A DNA stretch of 64,000 nucleotides, from contig JAWKOL010000002.1 in assembly GCA_041391225.1 (NCBI GenBank), positions 372,001-436,000 on the forward strand, given 5' to 3'. The stretch comes from RI-153 sp041391225. Its GTDB lineage: Bacteria > Chloroflexota > Anaerolineae > Caldilineales > Caldilineaceae. Below the pieces are notes generated by a model. That model worked only from the letters and a program-made list of their open reading frames with translations, was not told the DNA's origin and ran no database searches. Position numbers and translations under genes: made by a program. Positions 24,801-33,194 of this stretch are shown one piece after another (the first letter of the stretch is position 1; each line of letters starts with the position of its first letter).

Positions 24801-25841
24801 TCAACATCCTGGGTAGAGGAAGCAACTCGCCGTGTGGTTCGCGCCCACGTCGGCCAGTTGCGGCTCTTTCTGATCACAGACGCCGGGCATGAAGGCCGGG
24901 CAACGCAGGTGGAAAGGACAGCCCGACGGCCGATTCTGTGGGTGCGGGATCGAGCCACTGATCGACGGCAGCCGTTCGCGCGGCGCTGTGTCGATGCTGG
25001 GGATCGACGTGAGCAGCGCTTTCGTGTACGGGTGTTTGGGGTTGTTGAAGAGTTCCTTCACCGGCGCCTTTTCCACGATGCGGCCAGGTACATCACCGCC
25101 ACCTCGTCGGAAAGCTCGGCGATCACGCCCAGATCGTGGGTGATGAAGATCATGGCCATGCCCTGTTCGGCCTGGAGATCCTGCAACAGGTTGAGGATCT
25201 GCGCCTGCGTGGTCACGTCTAGCGCGGTGGTGGGTTCGTCGGCGATGAGCATGCGTGGCCTCGTGGACAGCGCCATCGCGATCATGGCGCGCTGGCATTG
25301 GCCGCCGCTCATGCGGTAGGGGAAGGTCTGCATGCGCTCCGTGGGATTGGGGATACCCACCCGTTGCAGCCAATCGATGGCGATCCCCTTCGCCTCGGCG
25401 TCGGTGACGTCGCTGTGTAGGCGAATCGCCTCGGTCAACTGGTTGCCCACCGTGTGTACCGGGCTGAACGCGCTCATGGGTTCCTGGAAGATCATGGAGA
25501 TCTCGCCGCCGCGGATGGATCGCATCTCGGCGCTGTACGTCCCCAGCCTCAGCAGATTCTACGGTACGGTCCTGTCCACTGCCGGTGGGGTAGGTGTAAA
25601 GGATCTCGCCCCCCACCACCCGCCCAGGACGGTCCACAATCTGCAAAATCGACTTGGCGGCCACACTCTTGCCACAGCCGCTCTCACCCACGATCCCCAG
25701 CGTTTTGCCGGGCTGTACATCAAACGTCGCCCCGTCCACCGCCAACACCACCCTCGCGCGAAAAAGTGCGTCTGCGTCGCGCGCGCGCAGCAGGGCCGAG
25801 GACGTTGTGGCGGACGTAGGGGCTTGGACGGTTTGGGTCAT
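24801..25841 (-). CDS. Oligopeptide-type ABC transporter ATPase, OppD/DppD type, with frameshifts
   Basis: Walker A GIVGESGCGKSVAAKSI, Q-loop ISMIFQEPMSAFSPVHTVGN, signature MSGGQCQRAMIAMALSTRP (note Cys in place of the usual Arg/Gln), Walker B MLIADEPTTALDVT, and H-loop FITHDLGVIAEL. C-terminal KHPYTKALLTSIPSID and the Cys-containing tail CPFHLRCPAFMPGVC. Frame breaks near 25560 and 25080 are bridged by single bases. The start ATG is 10 bases after the stop of the OppC-type permease. With the OppF-type gene it forms the ATPase pair of the minus-strand ABC operon, and could also serve the ATPase-less operon at 18.0-21.9 kb. Confidence 0.85.
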   Translation of the reverse strand: MTQTVQAPTSATTSSALLRARDADALFRARVVLAVDGATFDVQPGKTLGIVGESGCGKSVAAKSILQIVDRPGRVVGGEILYTYPTGSGQDRTVESAEAGDVQRRDAIHPRRRDLHDLPGTHERVQPGTHGGQPVDRGDSPTQRRHRRRGEGDRHRLAATGGYPQSHGAHADLPLPHERRPMPARHDRDGAVHEATHAHRRRTHHRARRDHAGADPQPVAGSPGRTGHGHDLHHPRSGRDRRAFRRGGGDVPGRIVEKAPVKELFNNPKHPYTKALLTSIPSIDTAPRERLPSISGSIPHPQNRPSGCPFHLRCPAFMPGVCDQKEPQLADVGANHTASCFLYPGC

Positions 25842-25851
25842 TGGTTGCTCT

Positions 25852-27015
25852 CTATTCTACCGAACTATACGGATCCGCCGCATCTCTCAGCCCGTCCCCC
25901 ATGAAGTTGAGGGCGAGGATCGAGACGATCACGGGGATGGCGGGCAGCATCAGCCACGGTGTGAGGGCGATAGATTGCACGTTCTGCGTGGCTTGCAGCA
26001 GCACGCCCCAACTGATCGCCGGGGGACGCAGCCCCAGCCCCAGGAAGCTCAGCGCCGTCTCGCTGATGATCATAAACGGGATGGCCAGCGTGGCGGCGGC
26101 GATGATGTGACTGTAGAACGACGGCACCATGTGGCGGAAGATGATTCCCTGCCACGTCGCGCCGGAGACCAGCGCCGCGGTGACGAAGTCTTCCTCGCGC
26201 ATGGCCAGGAAGCGACCACGCACGACGCGCGCCAGGTCCGTCCACGCGAAGAGCGAGACGATCAGCGTAATCGAGAAATAGAGTTGGGTGATCGACCAGT
26301 CCGCGGGCAGCGATGCGGCCAACCCCATCCACAGCGGAATCGTGGGGATGGAGCGGATGATCTCGATGACGCGCTGGATGATGGTGTCCACCACGCCGCC
26401 GAAGAAACCCGAAATGCCGCCCAGCACGATCCCCAGCGTCAGGCTCAGCGTCACGCCGATGAGGCCGATGGTGAGCGACGTGCGCGTGCCGTAGAGGATG
26501 CGCGAAAGCAGGTCGCGTCCTTGCGCGTCGGTGCCGAGCAAGAAGACCCACTCTTCGGCGCGCAATTCAGGATCGGCCATGCCGATCAGGTGCAGATCCG
26601 TGGGGAACAGCCCCAGGAATTTGTATTCGTAGCCGCTGGCGAAGAGGCGCAGATCGGCGGTGTTGCTGCAATCGGCTTTGTACGTCTTCGCCATCGTGTA
26701 CGGATCGCGTTCGCCGGTCACCGCGCAGACGTGGGGCTGAAACGCGCCGTCCTTGAACCAGTGGATGGGCTGCGGCGGCACAATGGCGCGCGCCGAGCGT
26801 CCATCCTGTGGATCGCTGATGGCGAGGAACCCGGCCAGCAGCGCGGCCAGGTAAAAGAGCAGCACCACCACCAGCGCCACCACGGCCACCTTGTGCCGCT
26901 GAAAACGCCACCACATCAATTGGCGCTGCGTGGCCACGCTCAGCCGATCCTCGATCGCGGCGGCCTTCGTCGTCACCACAGATTTTTCATCTGAGACTGT
27001 GATCTTTTGACTCAT
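25852..27015 (-). CDS. ABC transporter permease, OppC type with long external loop
   Basis: ATG at 27015 (MSQKITVSDEKSVVTTKAAA). Longer frames upstream only shadow the preceding permease. The 387 residues exceed the ~300 usual for OppC. The extra ~95 residues lie between the first membrane helix and LLGTDAQGRDLLSRILYGTR, and hold PPQPIHWFKDGAFQPHVC and a second Cys in YKADCSNTADLR; the two Cys could pair outside the cell. EAA loop: EDFVTAALVSGATWQGIIFR. Large loops of this kind occur in permeases for bulky sugars or peptides. An R1 half-element separates it from the OppB-type gene. Confidence 0.9.
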   Translation of the reverse strand: MSQKITVSDEKSVVTTKAAAIEDRLSVATQRQLMWWRFQRHKVAVVALVVVLLFYLAALLAGFLAISDPQDGRSARAIVPPQPIHWFKDGAFQPHVCAVTGERDPYTMAKTYKADCSNTADLRLFASGYEYKFLGLFPTDLHLIGMADPELRAEEWVFLLGTDAQGRDLLSRILYGTRTSLTIGLIGVTLSLTLGIVLGGISGFFGGVVDTIIQRVIEIIRSIPTIPLWMGLAASLPADWSITQLYFSITLIVSLFAWTDLARVVRGRFLAMREEDFVTAALVSGATWQGIIFRHMVPSFYSHIIAAATLAIPFMIISETALSFLGLGLRPPAISWGVLLQATQNVQSIALTPWLMLPAIPVIVSILALNFMGDGLRDAADPYSSVE

Positions 27016-27050
27016 CTCTTCGTGTTTCTTCGTGTGCCTTCGTGGGCCAT
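27016..27050. repeat. Family R1 half-element inside the ABC operon
   Basis: CTTCGTGTTTCTTCGTGTGC followed by CTTCGTGGGCCAT. It fills the gap between the two permease genes, directly beside the start codon of the downstream permease (ATG at 27015). No AGGAG-like ribosome-binding site is left there; the best is GAAGAG. Confidence 0.75.
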
Positions 27051-27062
27051 GTTTTTCTTTGT

Positions 27063-28049
27063 TTACCGTAGTCTGACTCTGGGATCGATGATCCCCAGGA
27101 GGATGTCTGAGAGCAGGGTGCCGATGACGGTCATGGTGCCGACGAGCAGGATGATCGCCCCGGCCAGGAACATGTCCTGTGACAGGAGTGAGCGCAGCAG
27201 CACCGGCCCCACCGTGGGCAGGCTGAGCACCACCGACACGATAACGCTGCCCGACACGAGGAAGGGCAAAATGTAGGCCGTGAGGCTGATGACGGGATTG
27301 AGCGCCAGCCGCACCGGATACTTGAGGATCAACTGCCACTCGTTGAGTCCTTTGGCGCGGGCGGTGATGACGTAGGGCTTGCGCAGTTCGTCGAGCAAGT
27401 TGGCGCGGGTGATGCGGATCAGCGACGCTGTCCCCGACGTCCCCAGCACGACGATGGGGATGATCAGATGCTGCGCCAGATCGAGGACGCGTCCTGTGCT
27501 CCACGGCGCGGTGACGTACTCCGGCGAGAACAGCCCGCCGATGCTGAAGTCGTAGAGATCCCAGGCGAAGTACATCAACACCAGCGCCAGCAGAAAGTCC
27601 GGCACCGCCAGCCCGGTGAATCCCAACGTGGTGGCGAGATAGTCGAGGAGTGAATACTGCCGCACCGCCGAGAGGATGCCGATGGGGATGGCCACGATCC
27701 AGATGAAGAGCACCGTGCCAAAGGCGAGGATGATGGTCAGCAGCAGCCGCTCGCCGATGATCTCCGTCACCGGCACGCGGTATTGGAACGACAGGCCGAA
27801 GTTGCCCTTGGTGATGATCTGCCAGATCCACTTGCCGTATTGGACGTAGGCGGGCTGCCCCAGGCCGAACTGCTCGCGCAGCGCTTGCGCTTCCTCGGCG
27901 GAGACGTCGTCGCCCTGCGCCTCCAACGCCGCAATGTACGAGGTGACATAATCCCCCGGCGGCAGCTGAATGATCAAAAAAGATAAGACCGAAACCGCGA
28001 AGATCGTGAGCAGACCATAGGCGACGCGGCGGATGAGATATCCCAGCAT
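27063..28049 (-). CDS. ABC transporter permease, OppB type
   Basis: ATG at 28049 with AGGAGCC nearby; the 10 in-frame residues upstream lie outside the conserved start. It begins MLGYLIRRVAYGLLTIFAVS, with the FLIIQLPPGDYVTSYIAAL loop typical of longer OppB permeases. EAA loop: KPYVITARAKGLNEWQLILK. The 328 residues with six membrane segments have no frame problem. It pairs with the OppC-type permease downstream and receives substrate from the 664-residue lipoprotein upstream. Confidence 0.92.
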   Translation of the reverse strand: MLGYLIRRVAYGLLTIFAVSVLSFLIIQLPPGDYVTSYIAALEAQGDDVSAEEAQALREQFGLGQPAYVQYGKWIWQIITKGNFGLSFQYRVPVTEIIGERLLLTIILAFGTVLFIWIVAIPIGILSAVRQYSLLDYLATTLGFTGLAVPDFLLALVLMYFAWDLYDFSIGGLFSPEYVTAPWSTGRVLDLAQHLIIPIVVLGTSGTASLIRITRANLLDELRKPYVITARAKGLNEWQLILKYPVRLALNPVISLTAYILPFLVSGSVIVSVVLSLPTVGPVLLRSLLSQDMFLAGAIILLVGTMTVIGTLLSDILLGIIDPRVRLR

Positions 28050-28063
28050 GGGCGGCTCCTTGA

Positions 28064-28147
28064 GCGTAATGCGTAACACGTAATGCGTAATTCGTGGGGT
28101 AACGATCCTCCACCCACGAATTACGCATCACGAATTACGCATTTCGC
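28064..28147. repeat. Family R2 iterated-word hairpin
   Basis: The left arm 28064-28099 (GCGTAATGCGTAACACGTAA words, ending GTGGGG) and right arm 28113-28147 (CCCACGAATTACGCATCACG words) pair with a short loop. It lies in the 269-base gap between the binding-protein gene and the OppB-type permease. Confidence 0.85.
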
Positions 28148-28318
28148 TACCTGACAGTTAGCCAAGTCAAGAAAGGAAAAAGATTGGCAACGCAAGCGAC
28201 CTCGAGTAAATTCAAGGTATCCAGCCAAGAATCACTCAGGAGGTACAAATGGTTACCAATCTTCAGCAGTATCATAAGGTCATCACCTATTGTGGTCAAC
28301 TGATACCGTGGGCACGGA

Positions 28319-30313
28319 TCACGCAAGTTCGCAACTTGGCGCTGATAGTCGTGGGATTGCTGCACATGTGTCCATGCCTTCGATGTAGCGCTGGCGGCGT
28401 TCATCGGGATCCACCGTCTGGATGGCTTCCCAGTGCTTCAGGATCTGCTCTTCCAGCCATTCGGGGCCGTCGTAGTCGGCGGGATCGGGGTTAGGGACGT
28501 TGCCCCAGGTGGTGGCGATGTAGCCCCAGCGTTCGCCGGGGATGAGGCGGGCCACGGTTTCGGGGTTCCATTCACCCGTCTCGAAGATGCTCATCATCGG
28601 CTCGTTGGCCTGGGTGCGCTCGATCCACAGGCTGCGTTCCACCGGGTTCACCTGCAGCTGGATGCCCACGTCCTTCCACATCTGGCCGATGCGTTCGGCG
28701 ATTTCGGGGTAGGGCAGGAACGAGCCACTGACCGCGTCGATGCGCAAGACGAGCCGTTCGCCGTTGGGCAGCAGGCGATAGCCTTCGCTGTCCTTTTGAT
28801 CCAGGCCGATGGAATCGAGGATCTCGTTTGCCTGATCTGGATCAAAGCCGGCGAATTCTTCGTCCCAGCGGTTGCTGCTGAAGTAGGGTGGTGTGTCCGC
28901 GGGGCAGAGCGAGGCTTCGGTGCCAACGCCCAGGAAGAAGGTCTCGTTGATCTCGCTGCGTTCGACGGCCAGCGACAGCGCCTTGCGGAAGTCGCGGCTG
29001 CCCACGGTGTACTCAGCAATCGCTTCGTCGCCGTTGTAGTCCATGTTGAAGTAGATGGCGGCGGGGTTACGCGAACTGCTGGCCCAGAAGTTGACGAAGT
29101 AGTCGCCCGATTCCTCGTTCTCGCGGATCACAGGCAGCTTGGCAAAGTCGATGTGACGACCCTGCACCGTGTAGTTGCCGGCAATGGCGCGCAGGTTGAG
29201 CACTTCCAGCTCTTCCACCAGCTCAAGCGAGATGCGGTCGAAGTAGGGGAGCTGGTTGCCTTCGGTGTCCACGGCCCAGAAGTAGGGATTGCGTTCCAGC
29301 ACGAATTCGCTGTCCGCGATGCGGGTGACCGGCTTCCACGGTGAGAGGACCGGCACATCCGGGTTCATCTTGGCGTCGTTGCGGTTGAGCACGAAGAGAT
29401 TCCAGCTTTCAAAGCCGGCCTCTTCGGCCATTGCCGTAGACTCTTCCTCGCCGATGAAGTCGGGGTGGAACTGTTCCAGGTAATGGCCCGGCGCCACCAG
29501 GCCCAGGCCGGTGTCGCCACTCTGGAAATGGCCCGCCGGCGTCGAGGTGGACATGACCAACGGCCAGGTGGGGAAGGACTGGGCGAAGGTCATCTTGATC
29601 GTGTAGTCGTCGATCTTCTCGAACTGCGCCAGTTCACCGCCCCACATCATGTACCAGGGTTTGGTCGGCACCAGCGTGTCGTTGGAGAGCATGTGCTCGT
29701 GCCACCACATGTAGTCGTCGGCGGTGAAATCGTCGCCGTCGGACCATTTCATGCCCGGGCGCAGGTGGAAGGTCCACTCGGTGGCATCTTCGTTGCCTTC
29801 GTAGGACTTGAGGTAGCGCGGCACAATTTCGGTCGCGCCGGTGTCCCAGAACAGGCCGTAATCGTTGTTCCAGCGTTCGATGTTCTGGGCGTCGCCGGGG
29901 CCGGTGAAGGCGCGGCGCAGCGTGCCGCCGTATTCGCCGATCATCTCGGCCGGTTGGATCACCAACGGTTCCGAGGGGACGCGCTCTTCTACCGGCGGCA
30001 GTTCACCGGCGGCGACCATTTCGGCCAACATAGGCGCTTCTTGGAACGAACTGGGGATCGTGTCGGAAATGCTGGGCCAACAGGGGGACTCAGACGTACA
30101 GGCTTCGCGTTGCGCCTGGTAGTCGTCACCGGCGGGGGCGGCGGCGGGCGCATCGGCGGCGGGGGCGGGTGCGTCGGCGGCGGGCGCAGCGCCGTCAGAA
30201 GACGGTTCTGCTGCCGGCTCGCCGCCACCACAAGCGGCGACGAACAACGCCAGCACCAACACCAGCACGGGGATCCAGGGGGTCTTGCGCAAACGGTGGT
30301 TCCACAGCATCAC
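28319..30313 (-). CDS. ABC transporter substrate-binding lipoprotein (large SBP_bac_5 type)
   Basis: A 664-residue protein with signal peptide and lipobox ALFVAAC (Cys ~28), then a ~40-residue Ala/Pro/Asp linker. The binding domain begins around residue 45 (DDYQAQREACTSESPCWPSI). Family signatures are WTFHLRPGMKWSDGDDFTAD and YTVGSRDFRKALSLAVERSE. It suits bulky oligosaccharide or oligopeptide import, matching the OppC with a large loop. The C-terminus is abrupt (IEGMDTCAAIPRLSAPS). A neighbouring frame stays open from about 28400 to 28147, so the last residues may be affected by another indel. First gene of the operon running to 23767. Confidence 0.88.
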   Translation of the reverse strand: MMLWNHRLRKTPWIPVLVLVLALFVAACGGGEPAAEPSSDGAAPAADAPAPAADAPAAAPAGDDYQAQREACTSESPCWPSISDTIPSSFQEAPMLAEMVAAGELPPVEERVPSEPLVIQPAEMIGEYGGTLRRAFTGPGDAQNIERWNNDYGLFWDTGATEIVPRYLKSYEGNEDATEWTFHLRPGMKWSDGDDFTADDYMWWHEHMLSNDTLVPTKPWYMMWGGELAQFEKIDDYTIKMTFAQSFPTWPLVMSTSTPAGHFQSGDTGLGLVAPGHYLEQFHPDFIGEEESTAMAEEAGFESWNLFVLNRNDAKMNPDVPVLSPWKPVTRIADSEFVLERNPYFWAVDTEGNQLPYFDRISLELVEELEVLNLRAIAGNYTVQGRHIDFAKLPVIRENEESGDYFVNFWASSSRNPAAIYFNMDYNGDEAIAEYTVGSRDFRKALSLAVERSEINETFFLGVGTEASLCPADTPPYFSSNRWDEEFAGFDPDQANEILDSIGLDQKDSEGYRLLPNGERLVLRIDAVSGSFLPYPEIAERIGQMWKDVGIQLQVNPVERSLWIERTQANEPMMSIFETGEWNPETVARLIPGERWGYIATTWGNVPNPDPADYDGPEWLEEQILKHWEAIQTVDPDERRQRYIEGMDTCAAIPRLSAPSCELA

Positions 30314-30955
30314 ATTCCTCCTCCTTCGATGTCATCGTGAGCGGACAAAATGAGACTGCCTATACACCAGTGCAGCACTGTAACCGCGGATGTACAGCCG
30401 CAAGAATGCACAGAAACGCAGCTTGACTATCAGCGCATACGGTCCGCGAAACAGAATCTGCAACTTGGGTGGAGATGTGGTTTGCGAGAATCGCAGTTCG
30501 GCGGTTGTCGGAATGGTTTGTGGGTGAAACCGGGTTGGTCGCCGACCAGCGAACTATCGAATTCAAGACTGCTTTGGGAAATTGAAGTGGGTTGACGTCA
30601 TCTTAGCAGTGGATGGTTGGGGTGTCAAACAGCGTTTTTTCGTCCTTCATGGATCGAATACCTCTTCGTTCGTTACCATACAGGTCATGTAAGGGTTTGT
30701 GTGGGGCGTAAGCAATTTCGCTTCATAGGCGAGCGTCCTTTCCGCCCCACGCAAACCCCTACGGTATCCTACAGTGTAGCTACCCTTGTTATTCGCTTAA
30801 CCACGCTTAATCGCTAGGTTAATAGATCTTCGTTGTCTCCTTTACCGGTTCCGCACGAAATTGCTCGGAAATTCGACGTTCACCATCTGATTTCGATGGT
30901 ATGATCGCCCCTGATTCTAGTGCGGCAACAGGACACCCAGCCAGGGAGCAGATGT
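30314..30955. other. Long divergent intergenic region
   Basis: The ~640 bases between divergent ABC operons hold one strong hairpin (30689-30762) and a short dyad CCATC-7-GATGG at 30883-30899 near a possible -10 (TATGAT, 30900-30905). No coding frame is convincing. Promoters for both operons should be here. Confidence 0.5.
30689..30762. repeat. 20-bp hairpin (GTAAGGGTTTGTGTGGGGCG)
   Basis: Arms 30689-30708 and 30743-30762 pair at 18 of 20 positions, with a 34-base loop. It stands alone in the divergent region. Confidence 0.75.
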
Positions 30956-31816
30956 GTGAAGACACTACAAGCGCAACAGATCCACCTCGCCTACGACGGC
31001 AAGTCGATTATTGAATCGCTCGATCTCCGAATTCCACCAGGGCAGATCACAGCGCTGGTCGGGCCGAACGGCTGTGGCAAGTCGACGCTGTTGCGTGGCT
31101 TGTCGCGCCTCCTCAAGCCGCGCAACGGATCGGTCTATCTCGACGGCAAGGCCATCCACACCCTCTCCACCAAGGACGTAGCGCGCCAGATCGGCATCCT
31201 GCCCCAAAGCCCCACCGCGCCGGAAGGCTTGACCGTCCACGAACTCGTGGCCCAAGGACGCTACCCGCACCAGGGCTGGCTCCAGCAGTGGTCCGCCGAA
31301 GACGAACGCATCGTGCGCGACGCCCTCGCCATCACCAACATGGTCGACTTCGCGAACCGCCCGCTGGACACGCTCTCTGGCGGGCAACGCCAGCGCGCCT
31401 GGATCGCCATGTCCCTGGCCCAGCAGACCGAGATCTTGCTCCTCGACGAGCCGACCACCTTCCTCGATTTGGCCTACCAGATCGAAGTCCTCGATCTGCT
31501 CCACGATCTCAACGCGCAAGGGCGCACCATCGTCATGGTGCTGCATGATCTGAACCAGGCCTGTCGGTACGCCGATCACCTCGTCGCCATGCGCCAGGGG
31601 CAGATCGTGGCCCAGGGCGCGCCGTCGCTGATCGTCGACGACGCCCTGATCCGCGACGTCTTCGGCATGGCATGTCACGTCACCGTGGACCCCATCACCG
31701 GCACGCCGCTGTGTGTGCCGATTGGGCGCAAGCATCGCAACGCGCCTGCCCCGCTCGACACGAAAACACCGTCCTTTGCGGGCCGGCGTCTGGTTGAGTC
31801 CGCGCAAGCAGCCTAG
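30956..31816 (+). CDS. Iron-siderophore/cobalamin-type ABC transporter ATPase (FecE/FepC-like)
   Basis: I prefer the GTG at 30956, with GGGAGC upstream, over the GTG at 30920; the domain begins VKTLQAQQIHLAYDGKSI. The 286 residues show Walker A LVGPNGCGKST (residues ~35-45), Q-loop GILPQS, signature LSGGQRQRAWIAMSLAQ, Walker B EILLLDEPTTFLDL and H-loop VMVLHDLNQACRYADH. This combination (TTFLD, HDLNQACRYADH) is typical of FecE/FepC. It powers the two FecCD permeases at 35.1-37.2 kb. A repeat and the sucrase/ferredoxin-like and binding-protein genes lie between. Confidence 0.93.
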   Translation: MKTLQAQQIHLAYDGKSIIESLDLRIPPGQITALVGPNGCGKSTLLRGLSRLLKPRNGSVYLDGKAIHTLSTKDVARQIGILPQSPTAPEGLTVHELVAQGRYPHQGWLQQWSAEDERIVRDALAITNMVDFANRPLDTLSGGQRQRAWIAMSLAQQTEILLLDEPTTFLDLAYQIEVLDLLHDLNAQGRTIVMVLHDLNQACRYADHLVAMRQGQIVAQGAPSLIVDDALIRDVFGMACHVTVDPITGTPLCVPIGRKHRNAPAPLDTKTPSFAGRRLVESAQAA

Positions 31817-31870
31817 ACAAATGAAGTTTGTACAACCGCGCCGTGCCGCGGCGTTGCTTCGACGCGCTTG

Positions 31871-32007
31871 CGTGATGCGTAATGCGTAAGGTCGCGTTGA
31901 GCCAATGAACGCGTGATTGGTTTTGCATCTCTGCCACCAAACATCCCAATTCAGGGCCAATTCACGCTACGCAATTACGCATCACGAATTACGCATTACG
32001 CATCACG
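31871..32007. repeat. Family R2 iterated-word hairpin
   Basis: The left arm 31871-31890 (CGTGATGCGTAATGCGTAAG) and right arm 31974-32007 (ATTACGCATCACGAATTACG words) pair. The right arm ends 13 bases before the start of the next gene and leaves little room for a standard ribosome-binding site. Confidence 0.8.
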
Positions 32008-32020
32008 TGAGATTTCGCTC

Positions 32021-33059
32021 ATGAACCAAACGCCTTCGATCAAAAACTATTGCAACCTCACCGCCATCGCCCTAGGACTTGATCCCGCGGGCAGTGCAGG
32101 ACATTTCGACGACGCCGTCCTCATCGAGACGTCGCTGCCGTGGAACGCGATCTCTACGAGAAGGCGGAAGCGCGCTGCCGCAAGAGATGGTGGATCTGCT
32201 GGCGCTGTGGCTGCAACGCTACCGGGCCGGTGCGCCGTACAACCACCGTCCACTGTTGATTGGCCCGGACGACGAGTATTCGCAGCCCGGTCATCGGCGT
32301 GTGATTTTCTTTCGCAAGCCGACAGGCGCGTTCGCCAACTTCGAGCGGACCGAATACCTCGTCCCCGGCGCGGAGACGGGTCCACTGCTTTGGGCAATCT
32401 ACGAAGCACAGGACGATCTGCCCCGCTTCGACGCCTACCGCGTGGACACTGTGGCCGACGTGCGCGACTTGCTCGTCTGCACCCACGGCAGCATCGACGT
32501 CGCCTGCGCCAAGTTCGGCTATCCGCTCTACGACCGACTGCGCAAGCACTACGCCGGCGACGGAGTGCGCGTCTGGCGCGTGAGCCACTTCGGCGGCCAC
32601 GTCTACGCGCCGACGATGATGGAAATGCCCAGCGGCCACTACTGGGCCTATGTCGACGCAGATCAGGCCGATCAAATCGCGCTGCGCCGCGGTGATGTGA
32701 CGTGCTTGCGCGGGCATTATCGCGGCTGGGCGGGCGCATCTCATGGCTTCGCCCAGGCCGCCGAACGTGAACTCTTCTTGCGCTTCGGTTGGGATTGGAT
32801 GGATCAGGCGCGTACCTGCACGGTTGTAGACAGCGACGACGCGCCCGAACCGCAGTGGCAGGACGTGCGCATCGAAACTGTCCCTGGCGTCACCTCCCCC
32901 GACGGCGTCAGGGACAGCTTTATGCTGCGCGTGGAAATCGAGCGCAGCGTAGAGACTGTCCACGCCACGGACAATGCGCGGGTGATTGCTTATCCGCAGT
33001 ACAGAGCGGCAGAATCCCTTTCACTTTGTGGCTACCCACAACGCGACCAACATCGCTGA
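32021..33059 (+). CDS. Sucrase/ferredoxin-like (Suc_Fer, thioredoxin-fold 2Fe-2S type) protein, minor frameshifts
   Basis: ATG at 32021. The N-terminus reads SIKNYCNLTAIALGLDPAGS, then AGHFDDAVLIETSLPW, a family hallmark. The frame is lost near 32143-32170 and returns at LPQEMVDLLALWLQRY. One added base gives WNRDLYEKAEALPQ. The middle carries the Cys motif LLVCTHGSIDVACAKFGYPL, then WRVSHFGGHVYAPTMMEMPS, and later RGHYRGW. These match the thioredoxin-fold ferredoxin part of the family, which usually binds a 2Fe-2S cluster. Placed between a siderophore ATPase and its binding protein, it could reduce ferric siderophore in the cytoplasm. That role is inference. Confidence 0.82.
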
Positions 33060-33085
33060 CCCGTCAACAGTCCTCCCTCCGCCGT

Positions 33086-33107
33086 CCGCTGTCCTCAGCG
33101 GCTTTTG
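33086..33107 (+). terminator. Possible weak terminator or attenuator
   Basis: CCGCTG-TCCT-CAGCGG followed by CTTTTG: a 6-bp stem, 4-base loop and short T-run, 27 bases after the Suc_Fer stop. It may lower expression of the downstream binding protein. Weak. Confidence 0.3.
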
Positions 33108-33194
33108 CGGGGGGATCTGAGGGGGGATTCTGTGCGCAATACCAATCTACCAATAACACGGCGACGCCACCCCGTCGCCTCGAAAGGAAAACCC

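Noticed and set aside
25852..28131. One 759-codon permease gene
   Set aside because: The first part only shadows the OppB-type gene in another frame; the OppC domain and a plausible start begin at 27015.
33105..33194. Start of the two-domain binding protein before 33195
   Set aside because: The upstream residues are basic and non-conserved; a lipoprotein signal peptide starts at 33195 after AAAGGA.
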